A stretch of 21,670 nt of DNA from a virus. The notes below the pieces were generated by a model. It was not told the DNA's origin and made no database searches. It saw nothing but the letters and a program-made list of their open reading frames with translations. A program made the position numbers and the translations under genes. The DNA lies in the IMG/VR virus record IMGVR_UViG_3300030117_000791, positions 1-21,670 of that record. One strand, written 5' to 3'. This document shows positions 1 through 6,216 of the stretch, piece by piece (position 1 is the first letter of the stretch; every line of letters starts with the position of its first letter).

Positions 1-126
1 TGTCATCAAACTATGTAGTTTATCTTTAATTGACACACCTTCTTTTAACGTCTTGGACTTAAACTTTATCCAAAGTTTCTTGTCTACAACGAAAGAAGTT
101 TGATATCTATCTTTTGTATTTATCAT
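1..126 (-). CDS. Ribbon-helix-helix (CopG/ParD-type) DNA-binding protein, C-terminus cut by window edge
   Basis: The 42 visible residues begin MINTKDRYQTSF and have the classical ribbon-helix-helix pattern: a short beta strand (RYQTSFVV), an acidic/basic turn (DKKLW), helix 1 (IKFKSKTLKEG) and a Ser-Ile-capped helix 2 (VSIKDKLHSLM). Such proteins dimerise, insert the strand pair into the DNA major groove and usually act as repressors, often on their own promoter. The gene is open at the left edge, so total length and any C-terminal domain are unknown. A good sigma70-like promoter lies directly upstream and no Shine-Dalgarno site precedes the ATG. The predicted transcription start falls on the A of the ATG, so the mRNA may be leaderless. 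Family assignment rests on pattern only. Confidence 0.72.
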   Translation of the reverse strand, partial: MINTKDRYQTSFVVDKKLWIKFKSKTLKEGVSIKDKLHSLMT

Positions 127-132
127 ACACAG

Positions 133-162
133 AATATAGTTAAATAGTTTTACTTGTGTCAA
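133..162 (-). promoter_or_regulatory. Sigma70-type promoter of the RHH regulator
   Basis: On the minus strand the -35 box is TTGACA (plus 157-162, perfect consensus) and the -10 box is TATATT (plus 133-138, five of six), with an 18-bp spacer. Only six bases separate the -10 box from the ATG at 126, so +1 should coincide with the start codon. It lies between the stop of the 77-aa gene and the regulator, giving the regulator its own transcription unit. Confidence 0.65.
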
Positions 163-178
163 ATAAAACTTTAAAACT

Positions 179-412
179 TTATAAGTCAAGTTTCCTAAGT
201 TGTTTGTCCACATCTTCCTTGACATCATCGCTTAAACTATCAAAATACTCGTGAAGTATTTCAAAACCACTTTTATATCTTGCAGTAAAACCAATTTGAT
301 TATTTAATTCGTTTTTTGCTCTAGCATAATCTTCTTCTAATTTCTCTAGATACAGAAGTAGTTTGTCTAGTTCTGCGTCTACTTTTTTAAACTGCTCGTA
401 ACCTTTGCTCAT
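179..412 (-). CDS. Small coiled-coil protein of unknown function (77 aa)
   Basis: I do not recognise this protein. It is charged and helical: residues 8-40 (FKKVDAELDKLLLYLEKLEE) show a heptad-like Leu/Ile pattern and so a likely coiled coil, and the C-terminus (DVKEDVDKQLRKLDL) is also helical. There is no signal peptide or membrane segment. The start is supported by GGAG nine bases upstream of the ATG. It overlaps the preceding gene by 26 bp and is the last gene of the small-gene run, just before the promoter of the RHH regulator. Typical of small phage accessory proteins with scaffolding or inhibitor roles, but no role can be assigned. Confidence 0.7.
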   Translation of the reverse strand: MSKGYEQFKKVDAELDKLLLYLEKLEEDYARAKNELNNQIGFTARYKSGFEILHEYFDSLSDDVKEDVDKQLRKLDL

Positions 413-593
413 GATTTTCTCCAGTGTTGTTGTTTACTATTTCACTTGTCCATCCTGCACCTGGTCGATATATAGTTTCTATTCTATAACCTATCTCGTC
501 TAGTTCTGCAGTAAGTTCAAGTATCATTTTATTAATTGCTATTGCTCTTTCAGACCTATATTTATTTAATTGTCTTTGTTCGTTTTTGTCCAT
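387..593 (-). CDS. Small helical protein of unknown function (68 aa)
   Basis: Not recognised. A charged N-terminus is followed by a helix of about 35 residues (KYRSERAIAINKMILELTAE and onward), then a short RPGAGW segment and a polar tail rich in Asn and Glu. A very strong ribosome-binding site, GGGAGGG, lies six bases before the ATG and decides this start although the gene overlaps its upstream neighbour by 28 bp. It overlaps the next gene by 26 bp. The tight overlaps imply one polycistronic mRNA with coupled translation. Confidence 0.68.
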   Translation of the reverse strand: MDKNEQRQLNKYRSERAIAINKMILELTAELDEIGYRIETIYRPGAGWTSEIVNNNTGENHEQRLRAV

Positions 594-748
594 TTGCCCT
601 CCCTAAGCACAAAATGTCCTAGACTATTATTAACTCTTTCTAAGTCTTGAATTAGTCTATTTATCTTTTCATTAAATATAATATTATTTCTATTTAAATG
701 ACCTTCGTGTTTTATAGACCACGTTTTGTCTACTACTTTATTACTCAT
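566..748 (-). CDS. Small protein of unknown function (60 aa)
   Basis: Not recognised. It is basic and Asn-rich, with a central amphipathic helix (FNEKINRLIQDLERVNNSLG) and a short C-terminal strand-like stretch (HFVLREGKW). It begins in a four-base ATGA overlap with the stop of the 106-aa zinc-ribbon gene, and GAGGAAGA sits immediately upstream as the ribosome-binding site. It is part of the coupled run of six small genes downstream of the amidoligase terminator. Confidence 0.66.
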   Translation of the reverse strand: MSNKVVDKTWSIKHEGHLNRNNIIFNEKINRLIQDLERVNNSLGHFVLREGKWTKTNKDN

Positions 749-1065
749 TCTTCCTCCAGTTCAAAGTCTGACCAATCACGACACTCGCTACATATAGCGA
801 CACCAATATCTCCGTCTTCTACTAGTTCTGTAATGGCTTCTCCACCACAACATGTAGAGGACCAAACCATATCGTCTTTGTCTATTATTTCTATAATACC
901 TTCTTCGTGTTCAATCATATTTCCCTCACATTGTTCACATTCTTTAACATTAATACTTGGCTCGTCGCCTTCGTGTCTATTGCCACACTTACAAACAACT
1001 GTTGGTTCCCATAGACCTTTAGACGACTCGCCCTTTTCAATTGATATAAAACCAAGATAACTCAT
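745..1065 (-). CDS. Small zinc-ribbon-like protein (106 aa)
   Basis: An acidic protein with paired cysteines: CKCGN near residues 25-29, CEQCEG near 43-48, CC near 72-73 and CSEC near 92-95. This spacing suggests one or two zinc ribbons or treble-clef knuckles, as in many phage transcription-associated or nucleic-acid-binding accessory proteins. No catalytic motif is visible. The start sits in an ATGA overlap with the upstream 70-aa gene, and the stop overlaps the next start in the same way. Zinc binding is inferred from cysteine pairs; the biological role is unknown. Confidence 0.68.
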   Translation of the reverse strand: MSYLGFISIEKGESSKGLWEPTVVCKCGNRHEGDEPSINVKECEQCEGNMIEHEEGIIEIIDKDDMVWSSTCCGGEAITELVEDGDIGVAICSECRDWSDFELEEE

Positions 1066-1274
1066 CTTTGGTCGTTCATATAATCTCTTTGCTTATCGTT
1101 CCAAGCGTCATAACGCATATCATTGTCGTTCTCAAACTCTTTGATAGCACTACCAAACTCATTGTAAGCAAAGTCTACATCCCATACATCTAGCCCAGTC
1201 TCTTCGTCGTGAGCTATTGGTATGTATACTTTAATAAAAGCAGGGTCGCTTTTTTTACTTATAGTATCGTTCAT
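1062..1274 (-). CDS. Small acidic protein of unknown function (70 aa)
   Basis: Not recognised. The ATG at 1274 is preferred over an in-frame TTG four codons upstream because GGGA lies six bases before it and because ATG overlaps the stop of the 63-aa gene as ATGA. The sequence reads MNDTISKKSDPAF, then a strand-rich VYIPIAHD and a helical, Asp/Asn-rich C-terminus. There are no cysteines, membrane segments or motifs. It is coupled to the zinc-ribbon gene downstream. Confidence 0.6.
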   Translation of the reverse strand: MNDTISKKSDPAFIKVYIPIAHDEETGLDVWDVDFAYNEFGSAIKEFENDNDMRYDAWNDKQRDYMNDQR

Positions 1275-1462
1275 TTTATTTCCCATTGTTGTATTGCAGG
1301 TAGCGTCGCCAGACCAAAAGTTGTATTTGCATAACCTATTTGACTACCTGCAATTTTGTTAATATAAATTTTCACTACACAAGTTATAAAAAATAATCTA
1401 TAATTCCAAGAACTATATTGTCTTCTATCGAGCTTTTTGTCGAGCTTTTGTAAAAATTTCAT
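1271..1462 (-). CDS. Small basic, partly hydrophobic protein (63 aa), uncertain
   Basis: The reading frame starts MKFLQKLDKKLDRRQYSSWN and continues into a hydrophobic stretch (RLFFITCVVKIYINKI) that could be a single membrane segment or an amphipathic helix, ending AIQQWEIK. Its stop overlaps the next ATG in an ATGA junction, which favours a real gene. Against it, there is no Shine-Dalgarno site, and the ATG lies only about ten bases beyond the T-tract of the amidoligase terminator, so it would need read-through or an unseen promoter. Confidence 0.42.
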   Translation of the reverse strand: MKFLQKLDKKLDRRQYSSWNYRLFFITCVVKIYINKIAGSQIGYANTTFGLATLPAIQQWEIK

Positions 1463-1472
1463 AAATAAAATC

Positions 1473-1519
1473 AAAAAAACCAAGCGACGCCCGACATAAA
1501 ATTGTCGGACGCCATCTTG
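1473..1519 (-). terminator. Intrinsic terminator after the amidoligase gene
   Basis: On the minus strand an 11-bp stem GGCGTCCGACA / TGTCGGGCGTC (two G-T pairs, six-base loop) is extended by CAAG/CTTG across a small internal loop. It is followed at once by a G and seven T. It lies eight bases after the amidoligase stop, closing the amidotransferase/amidoligase unit. Confidence 0.85.
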
Positions 1520-1526
1520 ATTGTCT

Positions 1527-3263
1527 TTACAATGTATAACTACGTATCAACTCATAGTCTACATCTTGTTTCTGGTCGTACACTTGTTTCCAATCAACAC
1601 ATCTATCGTCGTTCACAAGTAGGAACGTATCTTTAAATATGTCTTTGTATTCAAATGTCAACGTCTCTTTGTCAAACTCTACAATGGAATCGACGCCTGA
1701 AAACACGTCGTTGTAGAATTTCGTCGCTATATGTTCTTCCATAGCATTGTGTAATTGCTCTTTCCTTTTTTGGAAGTAGCACTTTGTATCAACGTCTATG
1801 TCGAACAAGTCGTAGATATTATCTAACGACATTACAGACCTATTTGCTCTATGTCTCAAATAATTTACCATAGGTTGCAATAAGTAAGGTCTATCTTTTT
1901 TAGGCAGACCGAGATATCGTCGTAATACCTCAGACTTTTTCCTATAATCAAATACGTCAGATGAATCGCCGACGTCAGTAAATGAACTATACTGATTTGA
2001 TATCTGCGACAACTTGGTATTTATCGTTGGACTAACCCATAAAGACTTAAACATATCAGTGCTTCCAAAGCTGGAATAACTACTCATATTGTCCTTAATG
2101 TCTTCTGCTATTTGATAAGACCTGTCCACGACTTGTGTCCAGAACTTAGTCCAGTATTTGATTTTGTCTGTTTGCAAAGTACCCGAGTGATAACGTATTT
2201 CCAGACCTTGATTGGCTTGAAAATGGCTATGCCAATTCAGTCCATGATATCTTTTGTCGTTATACTTTTCGTCTGTATAACCACCATTGTCGTAGTAGAA
2301 CTCTACAAAAGAGTCTCTATCTTCAATATATTTGAAATCATTGACTGATTGTGAAACTGGTCTACCCCAACGTTGTCCACCACTACCATAGTATCTAGAC
2401 TTTGGCAACCACGTATAAATATGTGGCTCCATTAGTTTAGTAAATAGTGTTAAGACTGACGCGTGTATCCAGTCGTGGTCTTGGACGTCTATATGTAAGT
2501 GAAGTCCAGTCTTCCAGGAAGCATATGCGTTCCACTTGTTTTCCAGACGCCTACAAAAGAAGTCAGCATCGTGTAATAGTCTATCACCACGTCTTGGTCG
2601 CATAACAAGTTCACCACCATATCGGTGTCTGTCGTTTGTAACACTTCCATCGGAGACAAAATGAGACATACCCAGATTATAATAAACGTCTGTATTTTCT
2701 GTATCTCTTGTTCTTCCGAGTTCGTAGTTCAGGTCGTCTTGGACATCTTCGAAGCTCTCGTCATATCTGAAGTTAGTCTCCAGTTCTAGACCGACATACC
2801 TTTTAGACTTTATCCAACGAAAAGTGTCTTTCGTATAGAAATGTCTATCAGGGTGTACCCAGTCAGTTCTGTTTACTACATAGCTATGATTATAGACTTC
2901 CCAATCAGGTTGTCTATTGTATTCTTCTTCCTCATAGCAACTATCACAAAGATAATCGCCATACCTGTCTGACCAGCACGCGTCATCACGCCACATCTCG
3001 TAGTCGCAAGACGGACAACATATTACTGACTCGTCATAACAAGATTCGCAGAAGTAATGACCATTAAACTCAATAGCGTCTTCTTGGTGAATATTGTCTC
3101 CACACTCACAACTGAAGTAATTCTCTGCACAACTATTGCACAAAGGGTCGCCACTTGAATTGGTGTAATGATTGCCGTCTTCGACGACTTCTTCATTGCA
3201 GTCTTCACAACAAGAAGGTTCCATTTGATGTGGTTCTGTCTGATGTCTACTTTCAGGAGGCAT
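1527..3263 (-). CDS. Amidoligase (Amidoligase_2, glutamine-synthetase-like fold) with N-terminal Cys-rich zinc domain
   Basis: This 578-aa protein has two parts. Residues 1-115 hold about 16 cysteines, mostly as CxxC pairs (CCEDC, CNSC, CEC, CESC, CCPSC, CDSC), resembling tandem LIM-like or treble-clef zinc modules. From about residue 150 the COOH-NH2 ligase core is seen: GLELE (158-162), SDGS (near 204-207), GGELV (216-220), GLHLHID (253-259), RYHGLN (338-343) and LEIRYHSGTL (354-363). These match the metal, ATP and substrate motifs of the Amidoligase_2 family (PF12224), which joins amines to carboxylates using ATP. The remaining C-terminus, about 200 residues, is helical and unassigned. The ATG at 3263 has GAGG upstream and overlaps the amidotransferase stop by 11 bp, so the two are probably translated together. 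In this family a neighbouring Gln amidotransferase may supply the amine. The substrate is unknown. Confidence 0.85.
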   Translation of the reverse strand: MPPESRHQTEPHQMEPSCCEDCNEEVVEDGNHYTNSSGDPLCNSCAENYFSCECGDNIHQEDAIEFNGHYFCESCYDESVICCPSCDYEMWRDDACWSDRYGDYLCDSCYEEEEYNRQPDWEVYNHSYVVNRTDWVHPDRHFYTKDTFRWIKSKRYVGLELETNFRYDESFEDVQDDLNYELGRTRDTENTDVYYNLGMSHFVSDGSVTNDRHRYGGELVMRPRRGDRLLHDADFFCRRLENKWNAYASWKTGLHLHIDVQDHDWIHASVLTLFTKLMEPHIYTWLPKSRYYGSGGQRWGRPVSQSVNDFKYIEDRDSFVEFYYDNGGYTDEKYNDKRYHGLNWHSHFQANQGLEIRYHSGTLQTDKIKYWTKFWTQVVDRSYQIAEDIKDNMSSYSSFGSTDMFKSLWVSPTINTKLSQISNQYSSFTDVGDSSDVFDYRKKSEVLRRYLGLPKKDRPYLLQPMVNYLRHRANRSVMSLDNIYDLFDIDVDTKCYFQKRKEQLHNAMEEHIATKFYNDVFSGVDSIVEFDKETLTFEYKDIFKDTFLLVNDDRCVDWKQVYDQKQDVDYELIRSYTL

Positions 3264-4323
3264 TTTCAACCTCTACTTCTTCCCAGACACCTGTTCCATA
3301 CTTGTCTTGAAACATCTTATCCTCACTATATACTTCTTCGGTGTGAGGACAGACGTAATACCAAGTATCGTCTGACTCGTCAAAGAACCACGAATTTGGA
3401 CTAGTATTAAATATCCCTGCTAGTTCCAACGCTTCGTCGTTAAGCCATTGTTTGGACCAATCATCATTTATGTCATCATCAAATCCAAGTTCCTGTTGCG
3501 AGTTAAAGTCGCTAACTTGACTTGCACTTTTGAAATGACCCCAACCACGATTTTGCGTCGGGTATTGATTGATGTTCCATTGGTATACTCTTGACTCATA
3601 CTTGAACAATGTCTTTTCTACATTAGTTTTAATATCGTCAAACTTCGACGTATCAAAAGCATATAATGTATTTTTGTTAAGACTATAAACGTCTGCGTCT
3701 AAATTATGCATTATTAAAGCATCATTAATAAACGACGCTTCACTTGCATAGAACAACGTTTTTAGTTCAGGTATGTATGCGACGTGTAAAGGACGATTTG
3801 TCTCTCTACACAAATATAATACCATTGGGTTTTTCTTAACAAATGATAACGCAAAGTCGCTGTCAAAATCTTGGACTGCTTCTTGTATATTATCATTATC
3901 ATTAATTGACTTAAAGATAAGCTGTGAGTCTACAGGACATTGTTTGTCTAGTTTACTTTGCATTTCTTTAATATTGTAAACGCAACCATTGTGAGCTCCG
4001 ACGACATCGCCGACTCTAAATGGGTGTGCGTTCGATTTGACTATTGCTCCTTCTGTCGCAAAGCGTGTATGTCCAAGCAATATGTATGATGAGTCTAGTA
4101 ATGACTTAACTGCATCATTATATTCTTTGGAGTCTACAAACTTCTCAGACGGCAATAGTGATTTATATATTCTAGTGCTAGTTCCGACCTTAGCAATACC
4201 AGACGAGTGAGAACCACGCGACTGACTATCTATTGCTATTTCACGCAACACCTTTTTGACAACTTTATGTTGTCTCTTAGTGTACGGCGTCGGAGACTTT
4301 GCTATACCATATATACCACACAT
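3253..4323 (-). CDS. Class II glutamine amidotransferase (Ntn-hydrolase fold)
   Basis: 356 aa. It starts MCGIYG, so removal of Met exposes the catalytic Cys2 of the Ntn class II glutaminase fold. Other hallmarks follow in order: RGSHSSG (36-42, the usual RGxDSxG with His for Asp), GHTRFAT (84-90), SNAHPF (97-102), AHNGCVYN (110-117, oxyanion/glutamine pocket) and DSQ (132-134). The enzyme should hydrolyse glutamine and pass ammonia to a partner. No synthetase domain is fused, so the partner is probably the amidoligase encoded immediately downstream with an 11-bp overlap. The C-terminal 100 residues are acidic and aromatic (NSWFFDESDDTWYYV) and may be a docking region. GGAG lies eight bases before the ATG. 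Confidence 0.9.
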   Translation of the reverse strand: MCGIYGIAKSPTPYTKRQHKVVKKVLREIAIDSQSRGSHSSGIAKVGTSTRIYKSLLPSEKFVDSKEYNDAVKSLLDSSYILLGHTRFATEGAIVKSNAHPFRVGDVVGAHNGCVYNIKEMQSKLDKQCPVDSQLIFKSINDNDNIQEAVQDFDSDFALSFVKKNPMVLYLCRETNRPLHVAYIPELKTLFYASEASFINDALIMHNLDADVYSLNKNTLYAFDTSKFDDIKTNVEKTLFKYESRVYQWNINQYPTQNRGWGHFKSASQVSDFNSQQELGFDDDINDDWSKQWLNDEALELAGIFNTSPNSWFFDESDDTWYYVCPHTEEVYSEDKMFQDKYGTGVWEEVEVENAS

Positions 4324-4326
4324 AGT

Positions 4327-4467
4327 CTAATCTCCTTTGTTTATGTTTAAAATCCCTGTATCCTGTACAGGCGAAGTTTGCGACGATACATATTCGGTGC
4401 GAAAGGAATAACACCCAGACAAACCGACTATTTGTCCATACTGATTATGTCTCGTCGCTATAATCAT
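4327..4467 (-). CDS. Hidden 46-aa peptide gene coupled to the amidotransferase
   Basis: A short reading frame begins MIIATRHNQYGQIVGLSG, contains a single Cys (GCYSFRTEY) and ends LNINKGD. Its ATG overlaps the stop of the 111-aa gene as ATGA, and its last codons contain the GGAG ribosome-binding site of the amidotransferase; only three bases separate its stop from that start codon. The whole gap is thus used by one open frame, which argues for a real gene. No homologous family is recognised. It could be a small partner protein, a leader that couples translation, or a peptide substrate of the amidation system; the last is only a hypothesis. Confidence 0.6.
   Translation of the reverse strand: MIIATRHNQYGQIVGLSGCYSFRTEYVSSQTSPVQDTGILNINKGD
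4355..4371 (-). other. Small hairpin upstream of the amidotransferase start
   Basis: Perfect 6-bp inverted repeat CCTGTA / TACAGG with a five-base loop, inside the end of the 46-aa gene and about 15 bp upstream of the amidotransferase ribosome-binding site. It might tune translation of the amidotransferase, but a 6-bp stem is short and it may be chance. Confidence 0.3.
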
Positions 4468-4799
4468 TGTGTACCTGCTAATGCTAGGTAAAATTTTTCT
4501 CGTTGTGATAGTCGCTTTGCTTGATTGCGACTATATCTATAAGGTATTTTATCCATACCAATAAAATTATCATAACGTCTTTTAATAAACCATTTGTTTA
4601 ATGACGTTTTTATGTCCTGTTTTAAAGTCTTTGGAACAGGTAAAAATTGCATAGTAGACTTTTTAAAGTCTTTAATATATTCTGCGACTAGTTCGTTGTG
4701 TCGCTCTATACCACGACCAGACAAACGTCCCTGTCGATATAAATCTTTGTAGCAATTTATAACGTAGGCACGCTTGTCTTGATAGTCGTTTTTTTGCAT
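4464..4799 (-). CDS. Small basic protein of unknown function (111 aa)
   Basis: Not recognised. It is strongly basic (many Lys, Arg and Tyr) and predicted helical throughout: YRQGRLSGRGIERHNELVAE near 21-40, then KTLKQDIKTSLNKWFIKRRY and RNQAKRLSQREKFYLALAGT. The composition suggests binding to nucleic acid or another polyanion, but no motif proves it. Its start joins the 73-aa gene by a TAATG one-base overlap, and its stop joins the 46-aa gene by ATGA, so it belongs to the operon leading into the amidotransferase and amidoligase. Confidence 0.72.
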   Translation of the reverse strand: MQKNDYQDKRAYVINCYKDLYRQGRLSGRGIERHNELVAEYIKDFKKSTMQFLPVPKTLKQDIKTSLNKWFIKRRYDNFIGMDKIPYRYSRNQAKRLSQREKFYLALAGTQ

Positions 4800-5020
4800 T
4801 ATATAATGCCCTTTGTTATGTCGTAATTCATAAGTCTTATGTCTTCTAAGTCTCGACGTAATCTTGCAATGTCTTGTGTCATTGCGTCTCTCTTATCTTT
4901 TACGACTTGGTTGTCTGCATAGAAATTGAAAATCGCCGACTGCAATTCTTTTAATTGTCTATCAATACCTGATATCATTTGCACATTGCGTCTATGCGTT
5001 TTTATCTTGTCTTCTATCAT
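4799..5020 (-). CDS. Small coiled-coil protein (73 aa)
   Basis: Two long helices with hydrophobic heptads are visible: MISGIDRQLKELQSAIFNFY (15-34) and KRDAMTQDIARLRRDLEDIR (43-62), suggesting a helical hairpin or dimeric coiled coil. The ATG is preceded by AAGGAG with six bases spacing, the best ribosome-binding site of this operon. It overlaps a 24-aa frame upstream (ATGA) and the 111-aa gene downstream (TAATG). Function unknown. Confidence 0.7.
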   Translation of the reverse strand: MIEDKIKTHRRNVQMISGIDRQLKELQSAIFNFYADNQVVKDKRDAMTQDIARLRRDLEDIRLMNYDITKGII

Positions 5021-5091
5021 TTTAGCTCCTTATCTAGTCTAGCTTTATATATATAAGAAAATGTCTGAAAACTTTTATCGTCTATTATCAT
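5017..5091 (-). CDS. Possible 24-aa leader peptide
   Basis: A very short frame, MIIDDKSFQTFSYIYKARLD followed by KELK, fills the gap between the stop of the 138-aa gene and the start of the 73-aa gene. It ends in an ATGA overlap with that start. It has no Shine-Dalgarno site of its own. The ATGA junction is the only support; it may be a translational-coupling leader or chance. Confidence 0.3.
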   Translation of the reverse strand: MIIDDKSFQTFSYIYKARLDKELK

Positions 5092-5099
5092 ACTATCGT

Positions 5100-5516
5100 C
5101 TACAACCTACTTGGCGTCCAAGCTCTACGTGCTTGTCGATATAGTTTATGTAATGTCTTTAATGCGTCTTGAACATTACTTGCGTCCAGAACAATACGTC
5201 TGTCTTTTATCTCGTAAGTGTCCATAACATTGGACTCGACACGTAGATATGTATTGTCTTTTAGGTTTTGTTTTGCGAACACAGATATAAAGACGATGGC
5301 ATCATTGAAAGTAATACCAGTGACTACGTCTGTGTCTCCATTTAGACTAGTATCTATAACGTCGTGATACTCTATTGTCAAGTCTACTTTACTTCTAGCG
5401 TCCATAACGACATAGAATGTCATTCCGTCCTTAGGAGCAGGAACGTCAATCTCTCTAGTCCAACGTTGCCCACAACACGGACACGGGTCGCTTATAGTCT
5501 TTTTTATAGTTTTCAT
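5100..5516 (-). CDS. CPCC zinc-ribbon protein of unknown function (138 aa)
   Basis: Starts MKTIKKTISDPCPCCGQRW: the Cys triplet (residues 12, 14, 15) is a half-knuckle seen in small phage zinc-binding proteins, though no second cysteine pair follows in this protein. The middle is strand-rich (MTFYVVMDARSKVDLTIEYH, AIVFISVFA) and the C-terminus is a basic helix (DALKTLHKLYRQARRAW). I chose the ATG at 5516 because AAAGGA lies five bases upstream; a start at 5585 would add 23 residues but has only a weak AAGG. First gene of the left minus-strand operon; a promoter should lie in 5517-5640, but none is clear. Confidence 0.7.
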   Translation of the reverse strand: MKTIKKTISDPCPCCGQRWTREIDVPAPKDGMTFYVVMDARSKVDLTIEYHDVIDTSLNGDTDVVTGITFNDAIVFISVFAKQNLKDNTYLRVESNVMDTYEIKDRRIVLDASNVQDALKTLHKLYRQARRAWTPSRL

Positions 5517-5629
5517 ATTTTTCCTTTCGCCCGACGCTACGCCTGAAATTGTCGTTGACTTGGTTGCTATCGGGTCTATTTTCATACCTTAATTTACAAA
5601 ATTTTGGCGACAAAACCTACAACTCAATT

Positions 5630-5672
5630 GTCGGGGGAACTTAGCTAGACTAGAATTAGTCTAGCTCTAGAG
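5630..5672. repeat. Inverted-repeat element, left copy, flanking the lone plus-strand gene
   Basis: After TCGGGGG comes a perfect 10-bp palindromic stem AGCTAGACTA (5643-5652) / TAGTCTAGCT (5657-5666) with loop GAAT, then CTAGAG. The 16-bp string TAGTCTAGCTCTAGAG (5657-5672) recurs exactly at 6249-6264 beyond the gene, again as the right arm of a hairpin and again with a G-run about 15 bp to the left. The nonamer AGTCTAGCT also recurs at 5677-5685, and the decamer TAGTCTAGCT at 5035-5044. No poly-T follows, so it is not a simple terminator. Confidence 0.75.
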
Positions 5673-5781
5673 TTAGAGTCTAGCTTGGTGGTGTAGACCA
5701 CTCAGTCGGTCAAGATAAAAAAAGTTATAAAAAGACGAAATATTTCTAGGAATTCCCGATATTTAGACTTATTTTACTATT

Positions 5782-6144
5782 ATGACTAACAAGTTAAAAA
5801 CAGATGCCTTTGCCAAGCTCTTAGCTAAAACGGGCTTGACACAAGAACAATTAAAAGCGATGGACATCGAAGTTCTTGAAGCATCATCTAACGAAGGGCG
5901 TATACTTGAGAACGCGTCGAAGGTTTTAGCATCTCAAGAAGACAAAGCGGTTCAAAAAGATATGAATCGCCTAGTTGATATCGTAAATAATAAAGACGTG
6001 TTAAACGTTGCCGAAGGGAATAGTTTAATTCGCAAATACAAAGATGACTTTGTATATTCCAAAAAGAAAACAATTGACGGCGTGAAGCAAGATGTTGATT
6101 GTTATCCTCGTCTATCTATCAAGATAGAATCAGTAGAAGTATAA
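5782..6144 (+). CDS. Lone plus-strand gene of unknown function (120 aa), flanked by repeats
   Basis: Not recognised. Helical and charged: residues 7-60 form likely helices (DAFAKLLAKTGLTQEQLKAM, then ILENASKVLASQEDKAVQKD). The C-terminal third is basic and then strand-like (KKKTIDGVKQDVDCYPRLSI). It is the only plus-strand gene among minus-strand neighbours and is followed by two very strong hairpins. There is no Shine-Dalgarno site before the ATG; TATTTTACTATT precedes it directly and a TATAAAAA stretch lies at 5726, so the promoter is unclear. Isolated orientation, own terminators and flanking repeats resemble a phage 'moron' (independently transcribed accessory gene), which is inference. 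Confidence 0.75.
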   Translation: MTNKLKTDAFAKLLAKTGLTQEQLKAMDIEVLEASSNEGRILENASKVLASQEDKAVQKDMNRLVDIVNNKDVLNVAEGNSLIRKYKDDFVYSKKKTIDGVKQDVDCYPRLSIKIESVEV

Positions 6145-6152
6145 TCAGTTAG

Positions 6153-6174
6153 CCCCCGCTTTAGTCGGCGGGGG
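6153..6174 (+). terminator. GC-rich terminator hairpin 1 after the 120-aa gene
   Basis: Stem CCCCCGC / GCGGGGG (7 bp, all G-C) with an eight-base loop, nine bases after the stop codon. It lacks a T-run, but acts in tandem with the hairpin just downstream. Confidence 0.65.
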
Positions 6175-6180
6175 AATCCC

Positions 6181-6204
6181 TAGGGGCTAGGAATCTAGCC
6201 CCTA
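6181..6204 (+). terminator. Terminator-like hairpin 2, perfect 10-bp stem
   Basis: Perfect stem TAGGGGCTAG / CTAGCCCCTA with loop GAAT, the same loop as in the left repeat element at 5653-5656. Followed by AAAATCTTAG and no T-tract. Together with the preceding stem it should block or stabilise the 3' end of the 120-aa gene transcript. Confidence 0.6.
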
Positions 6205-6216
6205 AAATCTTAGAAA

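Noticed and set aside
698-1060. Ser-rich plus-strand frame of 120 codons
   Set aside because: Opposite strand of two well-supported coupled minus-strand genes; the Ser/Pro-rich composition is the antisense of Glu/Asp codons.
5517-5585. 23-residue N-terminal extension of the 138-aa zinc-ribbon gene
   Set aside because: The inner ATG at 5516 has AAAGGA at good spacing; the outer ATG has a weak site and adds an unstructured Ser/Thr stretch.
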